The position numbers and the translations under genes were made by a program. Of a stretch of 64,000 bases of DNA, positions 47,142 through 58,258 are shown piece after piece. Under the pieces are notes generated by a model that was given only the letters and a program-made list of their open reading frames with translations, did not search any database and had not been told where the DNA came from. Position 1 is the stretch's first letter, and every line of letters begins with the position of its first letter. Origin of the DNA: Luteimonas salinisoli. GTDB taxonomy: Bacteria > Pseudomonadota > Gammaproteobacteria > Xanthomonadales > Xanthomonadaceae. The stretch covers positions 1 through 64,000 of the forward strand of contig NZ_JACCKA010000017.1 of assembly GCF_013425525.1 (NCBI RefSeq), read 5' to 3'.

Positions 47142-47411
47142 TCAGGCGGCCTGCAGCGCCTTGATGCGCGCGGTGAGGCGGCTCTTGTGGCGGGCGGCCT
47201 TGTTGCGGTGAATCAGGCCGCGGGCGCTGAAGCGGTCGAGCAGCGGCTGGGCGGCCTTGAAGGCCTCCTGGGCGCCGGCGGCGTCGTTGGCGTCGAGCGC
47301 CTTGAGCACCTTCTTGACGGCGGTGCGGAGCATCGAGCGCTGGCTACCGTTGCGCTGGTTGCGCACGACGGTCTGCTTGGCGCGCTTCTTGGCGGACTTG
47401 ATGTTGGCCAC
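47142..47411 (-). CDS. rpsT: 30S ribosomal protein S20
   Basis: 89 aa from a GTG start at 47411 ([21 protein letters not shown]), the conserved N-terminus of S20. AGGA lies 9-10 nt upstream. The longer frame adds 23 residues not found in S20. The C-terminus [21 protein letters not shown] is diagnostic. It binds 16S rRNA in the small subunit. It has its own promoter (47492-47520) and terminator (47093-47116) and is divergent from murJ. Confidence 0.97.
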   Translation of the reverse strand: MANIKSAKKRAKQTVVRNQRNGSQRSMLRTAVKKVLKALDANDAAGAQEAFKAAQPLLDRFSARGLIHRNKAARHKSRLTARIKALQAA

Positions 47412-47491
47412 GGCGGGAATCCTGGAAACTGGGGTGACGAATCTGGGGTGCCAGCGCCGTTCGGACGGGCGGCTGGACAAACGAGCCGGAA

Positions 47492-47520
47492 ATTATGGGG
47501 GATTCAGTGACTTGGGTCAA
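47492..47520 (-). promoter_or_regulatory. Predicted sigma-70 promoter of rpsT
   Basis: On the minus strand TTGACC (47520-47515) and CATAAT (47497-47492) are separated by exactly 17 bp, about 80 bp before the rpsT GTG. Confidence 0.75.
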
Positions 47521-47547
47521 CAGCATCGGCAGCGACGGGGTGGGGGG

Positions 47548-49206
47548 GTGAGCGCCCCCGATCCCGGCGCGGCCGTCCCGGAGAAACCCGCCCGCGGCGG
47601 ACTGCTGCGCTCCACCGCGGTGTTCAGCGCGATGACCTTCCTCTCGCGCATCTCCGGGCTGGTCCGCGACCAGGTCTACGCCGCCGCTTTCGGCGCCGGT
47701 CCGGCGATGGACGCCTTCGTGGTGGCGTTCAGGATCCCGAACTTCATGCGCCGGCTCTCGGCCGAGGGCTCGTTCTCGATGGCCTTCGTGCCGGTGCTGG
47801 CCGAATACCGCGAGAAGCGCGACCACGCCGCGGTCAAGGAGCTGGTGGACCGGGTGGCCGGCACCCTGCTGGCGGCGCTGCTGGTGCTCACCGCGCTGGC
47901 GGTGCTGGCGGCGCCCTGGGTGATCCGGCTGTTCGCGCCCGGCTTCGACACGGCCGGGGGGCAGGGAGAACTGGCCGCGGACATGCTGCGGATCACCTTC
48001 CCCTACCTGTTGTTCATCTCCCTGGCCTCGCTGGCTGGCGGCATCCTCAACAGCTACCGACGCTTCGCGGTGCCGGCGCTGTCGCCGGTGCTGCTCAACC
48101 TGGCGATGATCGCCGCCGCGCTGGCGCTTGCCCCGCGCATGCAGGTGCCGGTGATGGCGCTGGCTTGGGGCGTATTCGCCGCCGGCATCCTCCAGCTCGC
48201 CTTCCACCTGCCGTCGCTGGCGCGCCTGGGCCTGCTGCCGCGGCCGCGCTGGGGCGCGGCGCACGAGGGGGTGCGGCGGATCATGCGGTTGATGGTGCCG
48301 ACCCTGTTCGGGTCCTCGGTGGCGCAGCTGAACCTGTTGCTCAACACCGTGCTGGCCTCGTTCCTGATCGGCGGCAGCGTCACCTGGCTGTACTTCTCCG
48401 ACCGGCTGATCGAGTTCCCGCTGGGCATGTTCGGCGTCGCCATCGGCACGGTGATCCTGCCGCACCTGTCGGGCCGCCACGCGGCCACCGATCCGGACGG
48501 GTTCTCGCGAGCGCTCGACTGGGGCCTGCGGCTGTGCCTGCTGATCGCGGTGCCGGCCTGCCTGGGGCTGATGCTCTGCGCCGAGGCGCTGGTGGCCACG
48601 CTGTTCCAGCACGGCCGCTTCACCGCCGAGGACACCCGGATGAGCAGCTGGAGCGTGATCGCTCTGGCCACGGCGCTGCCCGCGTTCCTGCTGGTCAAGG
48701 TGCTGGCGCCGGCGTTCTACGCGCGCCAGGACACCAGGACCCCGGTGAAGGCGGCGGTGGCGGCGGTCGCGATCAACGTCGTGCTGTCGCTGGGGCTGCT
48801 GGGCGCGCTGCTCTATCTGAGCGATGCCGGGGCGGCGGCACGGGCGCAGACCGGCGAGACCGGGCCGCGCGCGGCGCTGGCCGAACTGCCCGGGGCGCAC
48901 GTCTGCCTGGCGCTGGCGATCGCCGCGGCCGGCTGGGCCAATGCGCTGCAGCTGTGGTGGTACCTGCGCCGCGCCGGCGTCTACGTACGCCAGCCCGGGT
49001 GGGGTCGCTACGCGTGCCAGCTGCTGGTGGCGTGCGCGGGGATGGTGGCGGTGGTCGCCGCGTTGCTGTGGATGTGGCGCGACTGGACCGCCTGGCACTG
49101 GAGCGAGCGGCTGTGGAAGCTGCTGGCGACGGTCGGCAGCGGCGGGGCGGCCTACCTGGCGCTGCTGTACGTGCAGGGGCTGCGGCCCCGCCACCTGCGC
49201 CACTGA
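47548..49206 (+). CDS. murJ: Lipid II flippase MurJ
   Basis: 552 aa starting at GTG 47548, after a G-rich stretch that can act as ribosome-binding site; the upstream in-frame region crosses the rpsT promoter and is rejected. The polytopic membrane protein has about 14 hydrophobic spans. The conserved MurJ start is [53 protein letters not shown]. The Arg residues of the central cavity ([11 protein letters not shown]) are kept. It moves lipid-linked peptidoglycan precursor across the inner membrane. It lies upstream of ribF as in many gammaproteobacteria, but a REP cluster separates them. Confidence 0.96.
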   Translation: MSAPDPGAAVPEKPARGGLLRSTAVFSAMTFLSRISGLVRDQVYAAAFGAGPAMDAFVVAFRIPNFMRRLSAEGSFSMAFVPVLAEYREKRDHAAVKELVDRVAGTLLAALLVLTALAVLAAPWVIRLFAPGFDTAGGQGELAADMLRITFPYLLFISLASLAGGILNSYRRFAVPALSPVLLNLAMIAAALALAPRMQVPVMALAWGVFAAGILQLAFHLPSLARLGLLPRPRWGAAHEGVRRIMRLMVPTLFGSSVAQLNLLLNTVLASFLIGGSVTWLYFSDRLIEFPLGMFGVAIGTVILPHLSGRHAATDPDGFSRALDWGLRLCLLIAVPACLGLMLCAEALVATLFQHGRFTAEDTRMSSWSVIALATALPAFLLVKVLAPAFYARQDTRTPVKAAVAAVAINVVLSLGLLGALLYLSDAGAAARAQTGETGPRAALAELPGAHVCLALAIAAAGWANALQLWWYLRRAGVYVRQPGWGRYACQLLVACAGMVAVVAALLWMWRDWTAWHWSERLWKLLATVGSGGAAYLALLYVQGLRPRHLRH

Positions 49207-49254
49207 ACCCGGGAATCGCGACCCGGGTGGACGTGTGCCCGGATCGCGCGAGGC

Positions 49255-49328
49255 TAGGTGGATGCCCGGAATCGCCGTCCGGCTGGACGGTACCTTCCGC
49301 GGCTTTCGCGGCCATGGGCCGCTCCTAC
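49255..49328 (+). repeat. GTAGGAG REP element, partial copy 3
   Basis: It starts with a decayed arm (TAGGTGGATGCCC) and keeps the right arm with TTTCGCGGCCATGGGCCGCTCCTAC at its end. Its middle part is shorter than in the full copies at 41336 and 49352. Confidence 0.65.
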
Positions 49329-49351
49329 AGGCGTGCCGACAGTGCGCTCGC

Positions 49352-49459
49352 GTAGGAGCGTGCCATGCACGCGAAAGCCGGCGTGGCAGCCGGTGCCGGG
49401 AATCGCTGCTCGCCTGGACGGAGGCTTCCGCGGCCTTCGCGGCCATGGGCCGCTCCTAC
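49352..49459 (+). repeat. GTAGGAG REP doublet, copy 4
   Basis: A full 108-bp copy runs from GTAGGAGCGTGCCATGCACG to GGGCCGCTCCTAC, with the middle block GGTGCCGGGAATCGCTG. Together with the copy at 49255 it fills the murJ-ribF gap. Confidence 0.75.
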
Positions 49460-49538
49460 AGTGGGCTGTCGGGCCTGGCCGGCTTCGGGATGGGGCGGCG
49501 GTCGGTTGGTGGCGTCTGGTCTTATACTGCCCGGCTTC

Positions 49539-50534
49539 ATGTCCAGACTCTTTCGCGACGTCGATGGCGGGCCGGTGTGCCCTGGCGGCAGCGTGGTCTG
49601 CATCGGCGCGTTCGACGGCCTGCATCTGGGCCACCAGGCGCTGGTGCGGCACGCGGTGGCGCGGGCGCACGCGCTCGGCGTGGCGGCGGTGGCGCTGTCC
49701 TTCGAGCCGCTGCCGCGCGAATTCTTCGCCCCGGACGCACCGCCGCCGCGGCTGATGCTGCCGCGGGCCAAGGTGCTGGGCCTGTGTGCACTGGGCGTCG
49801 AGGCGACCGGGCTGCTGCGCTTCAATCGCGCGACCGCGTCGATGTCGCCGGAGGCGTTCGTCGCCACGGTGCTGGCGGGCCGGCTTCGTGCGCGCGAGGT
49901 CTGGGTTGGGCCCGGATTCCGCTTCGGCCATCGCCGCGCCGGCGATCTCGATGCCCTGCGCCGGGAAGGCGCCGCGCACGGCTTCTTCGCAGGCGAGATC
50001 GAGCCCCTGCAGCTGGACGGCGAGCGGGTCTCGAGCACCCGGATCCGCGCGGCGCTGGCCAGCGGCGATTTCGCCACCGCGGCGCGGCTGCTCGGCCGCC
50101 CGTACGCGATCGCCGGTCACGTGGTACCCGGACGCAGGCTGGGCCGCACCCTGGGCTATCCCACCGCGAACCTGCGCTTCGGCGGCAAGGTGCCGGCGCT
50201 GCGCGGGATCTACGCCACCCGCGTGCATGGCATCGCCGCGGCGCCCTGGCCCGCGGTCTCCAGCTTCGGCACCCGGCCCACCGTCGGCGGCGTCGAGCCG
50301 CTGCTCGAGGCGCACCTGTTCGACTTCGACGGCGACCTGTACGGTCGCCGCATCGAGATCGAGTTCGTCGCGCGTCTGCGCGACGAGGAAAAGTTCGACG
50401 ACCTGCCGGCCCTGGTCGCGCAGATGGACCGCGACGCCGCGCAGGCGCGCCGGCTGCTGGCCGAGGGCCGCGCAGCCGGCCCGACGGACGCGGATCTTTC
50501 CCACACCGCCGCACAACGACAGGCTTCCGCGTGA
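49539..50534 (+). CDS. ribF: Bifunctional riboflavin kinase/FAD synthetase
   Basis: 331 aa from ATG at 49539; the upstream frame extends into REP DNA and is rejected. The N-terminal FAD synthetase domain has [15 protein letters not shown] and a [11 protein letters not shown] segment. The C-terminal riboflavin kinase domain has [13 protein letters not shown] and [19 protein letters not shown]. It makes FMN and then FAD in the cytoplasm. TATACT at 49523 could be a -10 element, though no good -35 is seen. The stop overlaps the ileS GTG start. Confidence 0.96.
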   Translation: MSRLFRDVDGGPVCPGGSVVCIGAFDGLHLGHQALVRHAVARAHALGVAAVALSFEPLPREFFAPDAPPPRLMLPRAKVLGLCALGVEATGLLRFNRATASMSPEAFVATVLAGRLRAREVWVGPGFRFGHRRAGDLDALRREGAAHGFFAGEIEPLQLDGERVSSTRIRAALASGDFATAARLLGRPYAIAGHVVPGRRLGRTLGYPTANLRFGGKVPALRGIYATRVHGIAAAPWPAVSSFGTRPTVGGVEPLLEAHLFDFDGDLYGRRIEIEFVARLRDEEKFDDLPALVAQMDRDAAQARRLLAEGRAAGPTDADLSHTAAQRQASA

Positions 50535-53407
50535 GCGCAGATTCCAGCAACAACCCCTACAAGGCGACGATCCTGCTGCCGGCAACGGACTTCCCGATGC
50601 GCGGCGACCTCCCGCGGCGCGAGCCCGAAACGCTGGCGCGCTGGTACGAGGAAGACCTCTACGCGCGCATCCGCGAGCAGGTACGGGGCCGGCCGACCTG
50701 GGTACTGCACGACGGGCCGCCCTACGCCAACGGCGTGATCCATATCGGCCATGCGGTCAACAAGGTGCTCAAGGACGTCATCGTCAAGTCGAAGCTGCTG
50801 GCCGGCTACGATGCGCCCTACGTGCCGGGCTGGGACTGCCACGGCCTGCCGATCGAGCACGCGGTGGAGAAGAAGCATGGCAAGGTCGGCGAGAAGCTCG
50901 ATGCCGCCGCGTTCCGCGCCAAGTGCCGCGAGTACGCCGCCGAGCAGATCGAGCTGCAGCGCAGCGACTTCAAGCGACTGGGCGTGCTCGGCGACTGGGA
51001 CAACCCCTACCGCACGATGACCTACCGCTACGAGGCGGACATGTTGCGGGCCCTGGCCCGCATCGTCGAGCGCGGCCACGTCAACCGCGGGTTCAAGCCC
51101 GTTCACTGGTGCTTCGACTGCCAGTCGGCGCTGGCGGAGGCGGAGATCGAATACGCCGACCGGCAGTCGCCGGCGATCGACGTGGCCTACGCCGCGCTCG
51201 ACCCGTCCGCCCTGGCGCGCGCGTTCGGCGCCACGATCGAAGAGGGCACCGCGGTGGCGGTGCCGATCTGGACCACCACCCCATGGACCCTGCCGGCCTC
51301 GCTGGCGGTGTCGCTGGGCGCGGAACTCGAATACGTGCTGGTCGAGGGCCCGCGCCGCGACGGCGGCCGCCAGCTGCTCGTTCTGGCCGAAGCGCTGGCC
51401 GCGTCGGCGCTGCAGCGCTACGGCGTCGAGGCGATGCAGGTGCTCGGTCGCGCCCGTGGCGCCGCCCTCGAGGGGCTGGAGCTCGGTCACCCGATCTACG
51501 CGCAGCGCATCATCCCGCTGATCCTCGGCGAGCACGTCTCCGACGAGGACGGCACCGGCGCGGTGCATACCGCGCCCGGCCATGGCCAGGAGGATTTCGC
51601 GGCCGGCCGGCGCTACGGCATCAACGAACGCTACGGCGCCGCCGAGCTCAACCCGGTCGACGCCCGCGGCGCCTACCTGCCGTCGACGCCGCCGGCGGGC
51701 GAGACCGTACTCGCCGGCGTGCACATCTGGAAGGCGAACCCGCTGCTGGTCGAGGTGCTGCGCGGCAACGGCAGCCTGCTGGCGTACGCACCGCTGCAGC
51801 ACAGCTACCCGCATTGCTGGCGCCACAAGACCCCGGTGGCGTTCCGCGCCACCCCGCAGTGGTTCATCTCCATGGAGCAGGCGGGCCTGCGCCGCGACGC
51901 GCTGGCGGCGATCGGCCAGGTGCAGTGGTTCCCCGAGTGGGGACAGGCGCGCATCGCCGGCATGGTCGAGGGGCGCCCGGACTGGACGATCTCGCGCCAG
52001 CGCTATTGGGGCGTGCCGATCGCGCTGTTCGTCGACCGGGAAACCAACGAGCCGCACCCCGACTCGCCGGCGCTGATGCGGCGCGTGGCCGAGCGCGTCG
52101 AGCGCGAGGGCGTGGATGCCTGGTACGCGCTGGAGCCGGCCGACCTGCTCGGCGCGGAGGAAGCCGCCCGCTACGACAAGGTCACCGACATCCTCGACGT
52201 CTGGTTCGATTCCGGCGTCACCCACGCCTGCGTGCTGGAGCAGCGGCCGGAGGATGGGCTGCACAAGCCGGCCGAGCTGTACCTGGAAGGCTCCGACCAG
52301 CACCGCGGCTGGTTCCAGTCCTCGCTGCTGACCGGCGTGGCGATGGACGGCGCGGCGCCCTACCGGCAGGTGCTGACCCACGGCTTCGCGGTCGACGCCG
52401 ACGGCCGCAAGATGTCCAAGTCGCTGGGCAACGTGATCGCGCCGCAGAAGGTCATGGACGCGATGGGTGCCGACGTGCTGCGGCTGTGGATCGCCGCCGC
52501 CGACTACCGCAACGAGATGTCGGTCTCCGACGAGATCCTCAAGCGCAGCGCCGACGCCTATCGCCGCATCCGCAACACCGCGCGCTTCCTGCTCGGCAAC
52601 CTCAACGGGTTCGACCCCGCGGCGCACCTGCGTCCGCTCGACGACATGGTGGCGCTGGACCGCTGGATCGTGCATCGCGCGCATGCGCTGCAGGAGCGGA
52701 TCGTCGCAGCCTGCGAGCGCTACGACTTTCCGGAGATCGTCCAGGCGCTGTCGAACTTCTGCAGCGTCGACCTGGGTTCGCTGTACCTGGACGTCACCAA
52801 GGACCGGCTGTACACCATGCCCGAGGACTCGCGCGGGCGGCGCAGCGCGCAGAGCGCGATGTACCGGGTGGCCGAGGCCTTCGTGCGCTGGATCGCGCCG
52901 ATCCTGTCCTTCACCGCCGACGAGATGTGGCGGCACCTGCCGGCCGCCACCGCCGAGGGTCCGCGGCCGGGCAACGTGCTGTTCGTCACCTGGTACCCGG
53001 GGCTGGCGCCGCTGCCGGCGGACGCGCCGCTGTCGGCGGAGGATTTCGACGGCCTGCTGGCGCTGCGCGAACGGGTGGCCAAGGTGCTCGAGCCGATGCG
53101 CGCCGGCGGCGCGATCGGCGCCGCGCTGGATGCCGAGATCACCCTGCGCTGCAGCCCCGCCGAGCAGGCGCGGCTGGCGCCGCTGGCCGAGGAGCTGCGG
53201 TTCCTGCTGATCAGCGGCGACGTCGCCATCGAGGTCGATCCGGACGCGGGCGAGGCCGGCATCGTCGCCACCCCGACCACCAAGACCAAGTGCGTACGCT
53301 GCTGGCAGCGCCGGGCGGACGTCGGCGCGCACGCCGCACACCCGCAGCTGTGCGGCCGCTGCGTGTCCAACATCGAAGGCCCGGGCGAGGATCGGCAATG
53401 GTTCTGA
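50531..53407 (+). CDS. ileS: Isoleucyl-tRNA synthetase
   Basis: 958 aa. The GTG at 50531 overlaps the ribF stop (GTGA). This class I synthetase has HIGH at residues 71-74 ([11 protein letters not shown]) and KMSKS at 627-631 ([11 protein letters not shown]). The editing CP1 domain includes [13 protein letters not shown], and the anticodon-binding region follows the catalytic core. The C-terminal zinc site is CVRC near 921 plus CGRC. It charges tRNA-Ile in the cytoplasm. lspA follows after 34 bp. Confidence 0.98.
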   Translation: MSADSSNNPYKATILLPATDFPMRGDLPRREPETLARWYEEDLYARIREQVRGRPTWVLHDGPPYANGVIHIGHAVNKVLKDVIVKSKLLAGYDAPYVPGWDCHGLPIEHAVEKKHGKVGEKLDAAAFRAKCREYAAEQIELQRSDFKRLGVLGDWDNPYRTMTYRYEADMLRALARIVERGHVNRGFKPVHWCFDCQSALAEAEIEYADRQSPAIDVAYAALDPSALARAFGATIEEGTAVAVPIWTTTPWTLPASLAVSLGAELEYVLVEGPRRDGGRQLLVLAEALAASALQRYGVEAMQVLGRARGAALEGLELGHPIYAQRIIPLILGEHVSDEDGTGAVHTAPGHGQEDFAAGRRYGINERYGAAELNPVDARGAYLPSTPPAGETVLAGVHIWKANPLLVEVLRGNGSLLAYAPLQHSYPHCWRHKTPVAFRATPQWFISMEQAGLRRDALAAIGQVQWFPEWGQARIAGMVEGRPDWTISRQRYWGVPIALFVDRETNEPHPDSPALMRRVAERVEREGVDAWYALEPADLLGAEEAARYDKVTDILDVWFDSGVTHACVLEQRPEDGLHKPAELYLEGSDQHRGWFQSSLLTGVAMDGAAPYRQVLTHGFAVDADGRKMSKSLGNVIAPQKVMDAMGADVLRLWIAAADYRNEMSVSDEILKRSADAYRRIRNTARFLLGNLNGFDPAAHLRPLDDMVALDRWIVHRAHALQERIVAACERYDFPEIVQALSNFCSVDLGSLYLDVTKDRLYTMPEDSRGRRSAQSAMYRVAEAFVRWIAPILSFTADEMWRHLPAATAEGPRPGNVLFVTWYPGLAPLPADAPLSAEDFDGLLALRERVAKVLEPMRAGGAIGAALDAEITLRCSPAEQARLAPLAEELRFLLISGDVAIEVDPDAGEAGIVATPTTKTKCVRCWQRRADVGAHAAHPQLCGRCVSNIEGPGEDRQWF

Positions 53408-53441
53408 TCGCACGCAGGACGCGCTCCGGCGAGGAAATCCG

Positions 53442-53963
53442 ATGACGGCGTCGCCCAAACCCAACGCGCTGCCCTGGCTGCTGGTCTCGGTGCTGGTGGT
53501 CGCGCTGGACCAGCTGACCAAGTGGTGGGTGCTCACGAGCCTGCCCGAATACACCGCGATCCCGGTGATCGAGGGTTTCTGGAACTGGTACCGCACCTAC
53601 AACACCGGGGCCGCCTTCAGCTTCCTGGCCGACGCAGGCGGCTGGCAGAAGTGGTTCTTCACCGTGCTGGCCTTCGGCATCAGCAGCCTGCTGGCCTGGT
53701 GGCTGGCGCGCACCCCGCGCGGGGACTGGAAGACCGCGCTGCCGTTCGCGCTGGTGATCGGCGGGGCGATCGGCAACGTCATCGACCGCCAGCTGCACGG
53801 CCACGTGGTCGATTTCATCCAGTGGCACTGGCGCGACTACTACTGGCCGGCGTTCAACCTGGCCGATTCGGCGATCGTCGGCGGCGCCATCGGCATCGCC
53901 CTGTTCGGTCTGTTCGGCGGCGGTGGGTCCCGGCGCGGGGGCGCCGCGCAGCCGGAGCGATAG
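53442..53963 (+). CDS. lspA: Lipoprotein signal peptidase
   Basis: 173 aa. Four membrane helices are visible. The catalytic aspartates are Asp115 in GNVIDR and Asp142 in FNLADSAI, and the DQLTKWWV and NTGAAFSFL motifs are conserved. It removes the signal peptide from prolipoproteins in the inner membrane and would process the lipoprotein secretin at 35427. In most gammaproteobacteria fkpB or ispH follows; here the iron-uptake cassette intervenes. Confidence 0.97.
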   Translation: MTASPKPNALPWLLVSVLVVALDQLTKWWVLTSLPEYTAIPVIEGFWNWYRTYNTGAAFSFLADAGGWQKWFFTVLAFGISSLLAWWLARTPRGDWKTALPFALVIGGAIGNVIDRQLHGHVVDFIQWHWRDYYWPAFNLADSAIVGGAIGIALFGLFGGGGSRRGGAAQPER

Positions 53964-54018
53964 CCGCGTTCGGGAGCGGGAACGGCAATGCCTTCTTTCG
54001 CAGGCGAATGAGATTCGT

Positions 54019-54048
54019 TTGCGTATGAGATCAACTCTCATTTAAGAT
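54019..54048 (+). promoter_or_regulatory. Promoter with Fur-box-like operator before the siderophore receptor
   Basis: TTGCGT (54019-54024) and TAAGAT (54043-54048) are 18 bp apart. Almost the whole spacer is the palindrome ATGAGA-TCAAC-TCTCAT (54025-54041). A further half-site-like GAATGAGATTCG lies at 54006-54017. This resembles a Fur-repressed promoter with the iron regulator bound between -35 and -10. It is a motif judgement, supported by the iron-uptake genes downstream. Confidence 0.65.
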
Positions 54049-54103
54049 GCCGGCCCAGCGCCGGGTCGGTCTCCGGCGCGGTTTGTTCCCCAGAGCGCCC
54101 ACC

Positions 54104-56272
54104 ATGCCCCAGCCCTGCCCGGCACCGTCCCGTGCCCTGCGTTGCCACCGTCTGCCCGTCGCCTTGGCCTTCGCGCTGGTCGCGTGCGTGCCGCTGTCCG
54201 TGTCCGCCGCCGACGATGCGGCGAGCGCCAGCGACCTGGCACTCGCCGACCCGGTCGACCTGAATCGGGTCGAGGTGCGCGCCACCCGCCAGACCGGCTA
54301 TGCGACCCCGCCCTCGAGCGCCGGCACCGGCCTGGCGCTGACCCCGCGCGAGACGCCGCAATCCGTGAGCGTGCTGACCCGCGACCAGCTGGACGACTTC
54401 GGCCTGGACAACCTCAACGACGCGCTGGAATCGACCCCCGGGATCGTCGTCGAGCGGATCGAGACCAGCCGGACCTACTACACCGCGCGCGGCTTCGATA
54501 TCACCAACTTCCAGTTCGACGGGCTCGGCGTGCCGCTGCCCTATGGCATCCAGAACGGCGACATCGACACCGCCATGTTCGACCGGATCGAGGTGCTGCG
54601 CGGCGCCAACGGCCTGATGTCCGGCACCGGTAACCCGTCGGCCACCATCAACTTCGTACGCAAGCGCCCGACCGACGAGGTGGAGGGCGCGGTGCACGCC
54701 ACCTTCGGCAGCTGGGACCGCAGGCGCGTCGACGCCGACCTGTCCGGCCCGCTCGGCAGTGGCGCCGTGCGCGGGCGCGTGGTGGGCGCCTACGAGGACG
54801 GCGACAGCTACCTGGATCGCTACTCGCTGCAGAAGTCCGTGGTCTACGGCGTGGTCGAGGCCGACCTGGGAGAAAACACCCTGCTCACCGCCGGCGTCTC
54901 GCGCCAGGACAACGATGCCGACAGCCCGCTGTGGGGCGCGCTGCCGCTGTTCTACGGCGACGGCACTCCGACCGGCTACGCCACCGGTACCAGCACCGCC
55001 GCCGACTGGTCGTACTGGGACACGCGCGACACGCGCAGCTTCGTCGAGCTGGGCCACGCCTTCGGCAACGGCTGGAGCCTGCGCGCGGCGGTCAACCACC
55101 ACGAGAAGGTCGAGGACGCGGAGATCTTCTACGTCTACGGCGCACCGGACCGCGATACCGGGCTGGGCCTGTTCTCCTACCCGTCGGCCTACGACGTCGC
55201 CGTGCGCGCGCTGCATGCGGACGTGCGCGCCAGCGGGCCGATCGAGCTCGGCGGGCGCAGCCACGAGCTGGTGCTCGGCGCCAGCTGGGCCGACAGCGAC
55301 GTGCGCGAGGTGTCCTGGTACGGCGACGACATCGGCACGCCGCTGCCGCCGCTCGAGCAGTTCGACGGCCGCTATCCGAGGCCCGCGTTCGACCTGTTCT
55401 CCGACGGCTCGGATTTCGTTTTCCGCCGCGACAGCGTCTACGCCAACGCGCGCTGGAACCTGGCCGATTCCTTCCGGCTCACCACCGGCGCCAACCATTC
55501 GAAGGTGCGGATGGACGGAACGGGTTACGGCACGCCCAAGGCGACCGAGGCCTCGAAGACCACCCCGTTCCTCGGCGCGGTCTGGGACTTCGCGCCGGCC
55601 TACTCGCTGTACGCCGCGTACGGCGCCATCTTCGCGCAGCAGACCGAACTCGACGCCAGCGGCGCGCCGCTGGATCCGATCGAGGGCCGCAACGTCGAGG
55701 CAGGGGTCAAGGGCGAGTGGTTCGGCGGGCGGCTGAACGCATCGGCGTCCGCGTTCCGCGTGCGCCAGGACAATCTTGCGCTGGCGATCGGATTCGATCC
55801 GGAGGCCGGCCGCTCGATCCACGAGGGCCAGGACGCGCGCTCGGACGGTTTCGAGTTCGAGGTCGCCGGCGAACTCGGCGACGCCTGGTCGCTGTCGGCC
55901 GGCTGGACACGGCTCGACATCGAGGACGCCGACGGCAACGACGCGCGCAGCTACGTGCCCCGCTCGATGCTGCGCGCCTCGGCGGTGGCGCGGATCGCGG
56001 CGGTGCCGGGGCTGCGGATCGGCGGCTCGCTGCGCTGGCAGGGCGGCATCCACCGCGAGGCGGTGCTGTCCGACGGCAGCGAAGCGATGATCCGGCAGGA
56101 CGCCTACGCGGTGCTCGGCCTGATGGCCGGTTACCGCGCCGGCAACGGCTGGGAGGCGACGCTGAACCTCGACAACCTGACCGACGAGAAATACATCCCG
56201 AGCCTGTACTGGGAGCAGGGCTACTACGCGGCACCGCGGAACGTGTCGCTGACGCTCGGCTACCGGTTCTGA
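54104..56272 (+). CDS. TonB-dependent ferric-siderophore receptor
   Basis: 722 aa from ATG 54104. An earlier ATG at 54047 overlaps the predicted -10 element and is unlikely. Signal peptide: LPVALAFALVACVPLSVSA. The plug domain contains TPRETPQSVSVLTRDQLDDFGL, LESTPGIVVERIETSRTYYTARGFDITNFQFDGLG and DRIEVLRGANGLMSGTGNPSATINFVRKRPT, typical of FhuE/FpvA-type receptors. A 22-strand barrel follows and ends with the usual C-terminal aromatic (LTLGYRF). It imports ferric siderophore across the outer membrane using TonB energy. The siderophore identity is unknown. The Fur-box-like promoter lies just upstream and three iron-associated membrane genes follow. Confidence 0.95.
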   Translation: MPQPCPAPSRALRCHRLPVALAFALVACVPLSVSAADDAASASDLALADPVDLNRVEVRATRQTGYATPPSSAGTGLALTPRETPQSVSVLTRDQLDDFGLDNLNDALESTPGIVVERIETSRTYYTARGFDITNFQFDGLGVPLPYGIQNGDIDTAMFDRIEVLRGANGLMSGTGNPSATINFVRKRPTDEVEGAVHATFGSWDRRRVDADLSGPLGSGAVRGRVVGAYEDGDSYLDRYSLQKSVVYGVVEADLGENTLLTAGVSRQDNDADSPLWGALPLFYGDGTPTGYATGTSTAADWSYWDTRDTRSFVELGHAFGNGWSLRAAVNHHEKVEDAEIFYVYGAPDRDTGLGLFSYPSAYDVAVRALHADVRASGPIELGGRSHELVLGASWADSDVREVSWYGDDIGTPLPPLEQFDGRYPRPAFDLFSDGSDFVFRRDSVYANARWNLADSFRLTTGANHSKVRMDGTGYGTPKATEASKTTPFLGAVWDFAPAYSLYAAYGAIFAQQTELDASGAPLDPIEGRNVEAGVKGEWFGGRLNASASAFRVRQDNLALAIGFDPEAGRSIHEGQDARSDGFEFEVAGELGDAWSLSAGWTRLDIEDADGNDARSYVPRSMLRASAVARIAAVPGLRIGGSLRWQGGIHREAVLSDGSEAMIRQDAYAVLGLMAGYRAGNGWEATLNLDNLTDEKYIPSLYWEQGYYAAPRNVSLTLGYRF

Positions 56273-56328
56273 GCGACCCAGCGCCGGCGCCGCGAGCACG
56301 GCCGGACTCGGGAAGGAACACGACGACG

Positions 56329-56661
56329 ATGACGACCCAGGTGGCGACCCAGACATCGAAGAAACGTCCAGCCGGCGGCTGGCGGCACGCCGGCCAGGTG
56401 CTGGTGCGCACGCTGGCCGCCGTGTTCTGCGGCTATCTGCTTGCCCATGCGTTCTCGGCGCTGGCGGCGTCGGTGCTGCCGTTCGCGCGGCCGGACCGCG
56501 TGGTCGCCGGCGCGCTGCTGGCGTTCCCGGTGTGGTGCGCGGCCGCGGTGTATGCGTTCGGCGCGCGCGACTGGAAGCGCGCCGTCGGCGTGCCGCTGCT
56601 GCTGGCGCTGGCGCTGCTGGGCCTGGCGGGGCTGCTGGCCGAACAGGCGCTGCGGCCATGA
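56329..56661 (+). CDS. Small membrane protein, DUF3649-like
   Basis: 110 aa. ATG at 56329 is preceded by GGAAGGA. Three hydrophobic segments are visible (about 28-48, 57-77, 85-105). The pattern (LAAVFCGYLLAHAFSALAASVLPFARPDRVVAGALLAFPVWCAAAVYAFGA) matches small membrane proteins, often named DUF3649, that sit between siderophore receptors and PepSY proteins in Pseudomonas and Xanthomonas. It is probably part of the inner-membrane complex that handles iron-siderophore; the exact role is unknown. Confidence 0.8.
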   Translation: MTTQVATQTSKKRPAGGWRHAGQVLVRTLAAVFCGYLLAHAFSALAASVLPFARPDRVVAGALLAFPVWCAAAVYAFGARDWKRAVGVPLLLALALLGLAGLLAEQALRP

Positions 56662-56704
56662 GCGCACCGGACTGCCGGCCCCGGGCCGAGTGGAGGCGAA
56701 GCCG

Positions 56705-58258
56705 ATGAAGAACTCGCTGCGCCAGGCGATGGCCTGGCTGCACACCTGGTCCGGCCTGATCGCCGGCTGGCTGCTGTTCGTGATCTTCGTCGGCGGCACC
56801 ATCGCCTGCTTCGACCGCGAGCTCGACGACTGGTCGCGGCCGCCGCTGCACGACCTGTCCGGCCCGCAGCCGACGCAGTTCGACGCCGCTTTCGCGCGGG
56901 TACGCGAACACGCGCCCGATGCGCACGTGTGGTGGGCGCACGTGTCCGGCGAGCGCAAGCGCGGGATGGAGGCGTTCTGGTTCAACGACGACGGCAGCGA
57001 GGGGCACGTGCTGCTCGACCCGCGCGACGGCAGCCGGATCCCGGCCTCCGGCCCGGGCCAGTTCTTCTTCGAGCTGCACTACGACCTGCACGCGGGCCTG
57101 TGGGGCATGTATCTCGTCGGCTTCACCGGGATGCTGATGATGGTCGCGCTGGTCGCCGGCGTGATCACCCACAAGAAGATCTTCAAGGACTTCTTCATGC
57201 TGCGCTGGCGCGGTGGCGGCCAGCGCGCCTGGCTCGACGGCCACAACCTCGCCGGCGTACTCGGGCTGCCGTTCCATCTGATGATCGCCTACACCGGTGT
57301 GGCGATCTTCGCCGCCAGCTACATCTTCGGCGGCACCCAGGCGGCGTACGGCGGCGACGTCGAGAAGTTCTACGAGGAGGCCGGCGGCTTCTACGAGCGC
57401 CCCGAGGTCGGCCGCCCGCTCGAATCGCTGCACTCGGTCGACGCGCTGGTCGCCGACGCGCAGCGGCGCATGGGCGTGCGGGTGGAGTGGGCCTCGGTCC
57501 ATCATCCGGCCGACGCCAGCGCGCTGATCTCGTTCGGCACCGACCACGCGCGCCGGGTCGCCTGGGACATGCAGCAGGTGCACTATGACGCCGCCACCGG
57601 CGCGTTCGTGCACCAGTCCGCTCCGGCCACCGCCGGCTACGATACCTACGCCTTCCTCGGCGGCCTGCACATGGCGCAGTTCGGCGGCGCGCCGCTGCGC
57701 TGGCTCTACTTCGTCCTCGGGCTGGCCGGCTGCGTGATGCTCGCGACCGGCATGCAGGTCTGGGTGCGCAAGCGCGAACAGCGCGTGGCCGCGGCCCATG
57801 CGCTAAGCGGCTATGGCCTGGTGCGCGCGCTCAACGTCGGCGTGGTCGCCGGCATGCCCTTCGCGTGCGCGGCGATGCTGGTCGCCAATCGGCTGCTGCC
57901 GGCCTCGCTGGACGACCGGGCCGGCGCCGAGGTCATGGCGTTCTGCCTTGCCTGGGCCGCGGCCGCGGCCTGGGGCGCGGTGCGCGAGCGTTCGGGCCAA
58001 GGCTGGCGCGACCTGTTCGCGGCGACCGCACTGGCGATGGCGGCGATCCCGCTTGCCAACCTCGCCACCGCGCCGCACAGCCACCTGTTCGCCACCGCGG
58101 CGCGCGGCGAATGGGCGCTCGCCGCTGTCGACCTGACCGCGCTGGGGTTCGCGATCGCGTTCGTGGCGATCGCGCACCGCGCGCATCGGCGGCTCGCGCC
58201 CGCGGCCGCAGCGCCGCGCGCCGCGGCGGCCCGGGCCGGGGAGGAGGGCCTGACATGA
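56705..58258 (+). CDS. PepSY-associated transmembrane protein (iron uptake)
   Basis: 517 aa. The ATG at 56705 follows GGAGG. A first helix with conserved His and Trp ([30 protein letters not shown]) is followed by PepSY-type periplasmic sequence. Helices follow near 145-165 ([21 protein letters not shown]), with [29 protein letters not shown] after them. More spans lie between about 330 and 490. Histidines in and near the helices could bind haem, as in FpvG-like ferric-siderophore reductases. The protein probably reduces or releases imported iron in the inner membrane or periplasm. The 3' end overlaps the next gene (ATGA). Confidence 0.88.
   Translation: MKNSLRQAMAWLHTWSGLIAGWLLFVIFVGGTIACFDRELDDWSRPPLHDLSGPQPTQFDAAFARVREHAPDAHVWWAHVSGERKRGMEAFWFNDDGSEGHVLLDPRDGSRIPASGPGQFFFELHYDLHAGLWGMYLVGFTGMLMMVALVAGVITHKKIFKDFFMLRWRGGGQRAWLDGHNLAGVLGLPFHLMIAYTGVAIFAASYIFGGTQAAYGGDVEKFYEEAGGFYERPEVGRPLESLHSVDALVADAQRRMGVRVEWASVHHPADASALISFGTDHARRVAWDMQQVHYDAATGAFVHQSAPATAGYDTYAFLGGLHMAQFGGAPLRWLYFVLGLAGCVMLATGMQVWVRKREQRVAAAHALSGYGLVRALNVGVVAGMPFACAAMLVANRLLPASLDDRAGAEVMAFCLAWAAAAAWGAVRERSGQGWRDLFAATALAMAAIPLANLATAPHSHLFATAARGEWALAAVDLTALGFAIAFVAIAHRAHRRLAPAAAAPRAAAARAGEEGLT

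Noticed and set aside
50210-53596. 1128-codon minus-strand frame
   Set aside because: Fully antisense to ileS with its HIGH and KMSKS motifs.
54038-57799. Open frame of 1253 codons on the minus strand
   Set aside because: It lies antisense to the TonB receptor, DUF3649-like and PepSY genes, whose motifs are unmistakable. High GC makes long antisense frames common here.
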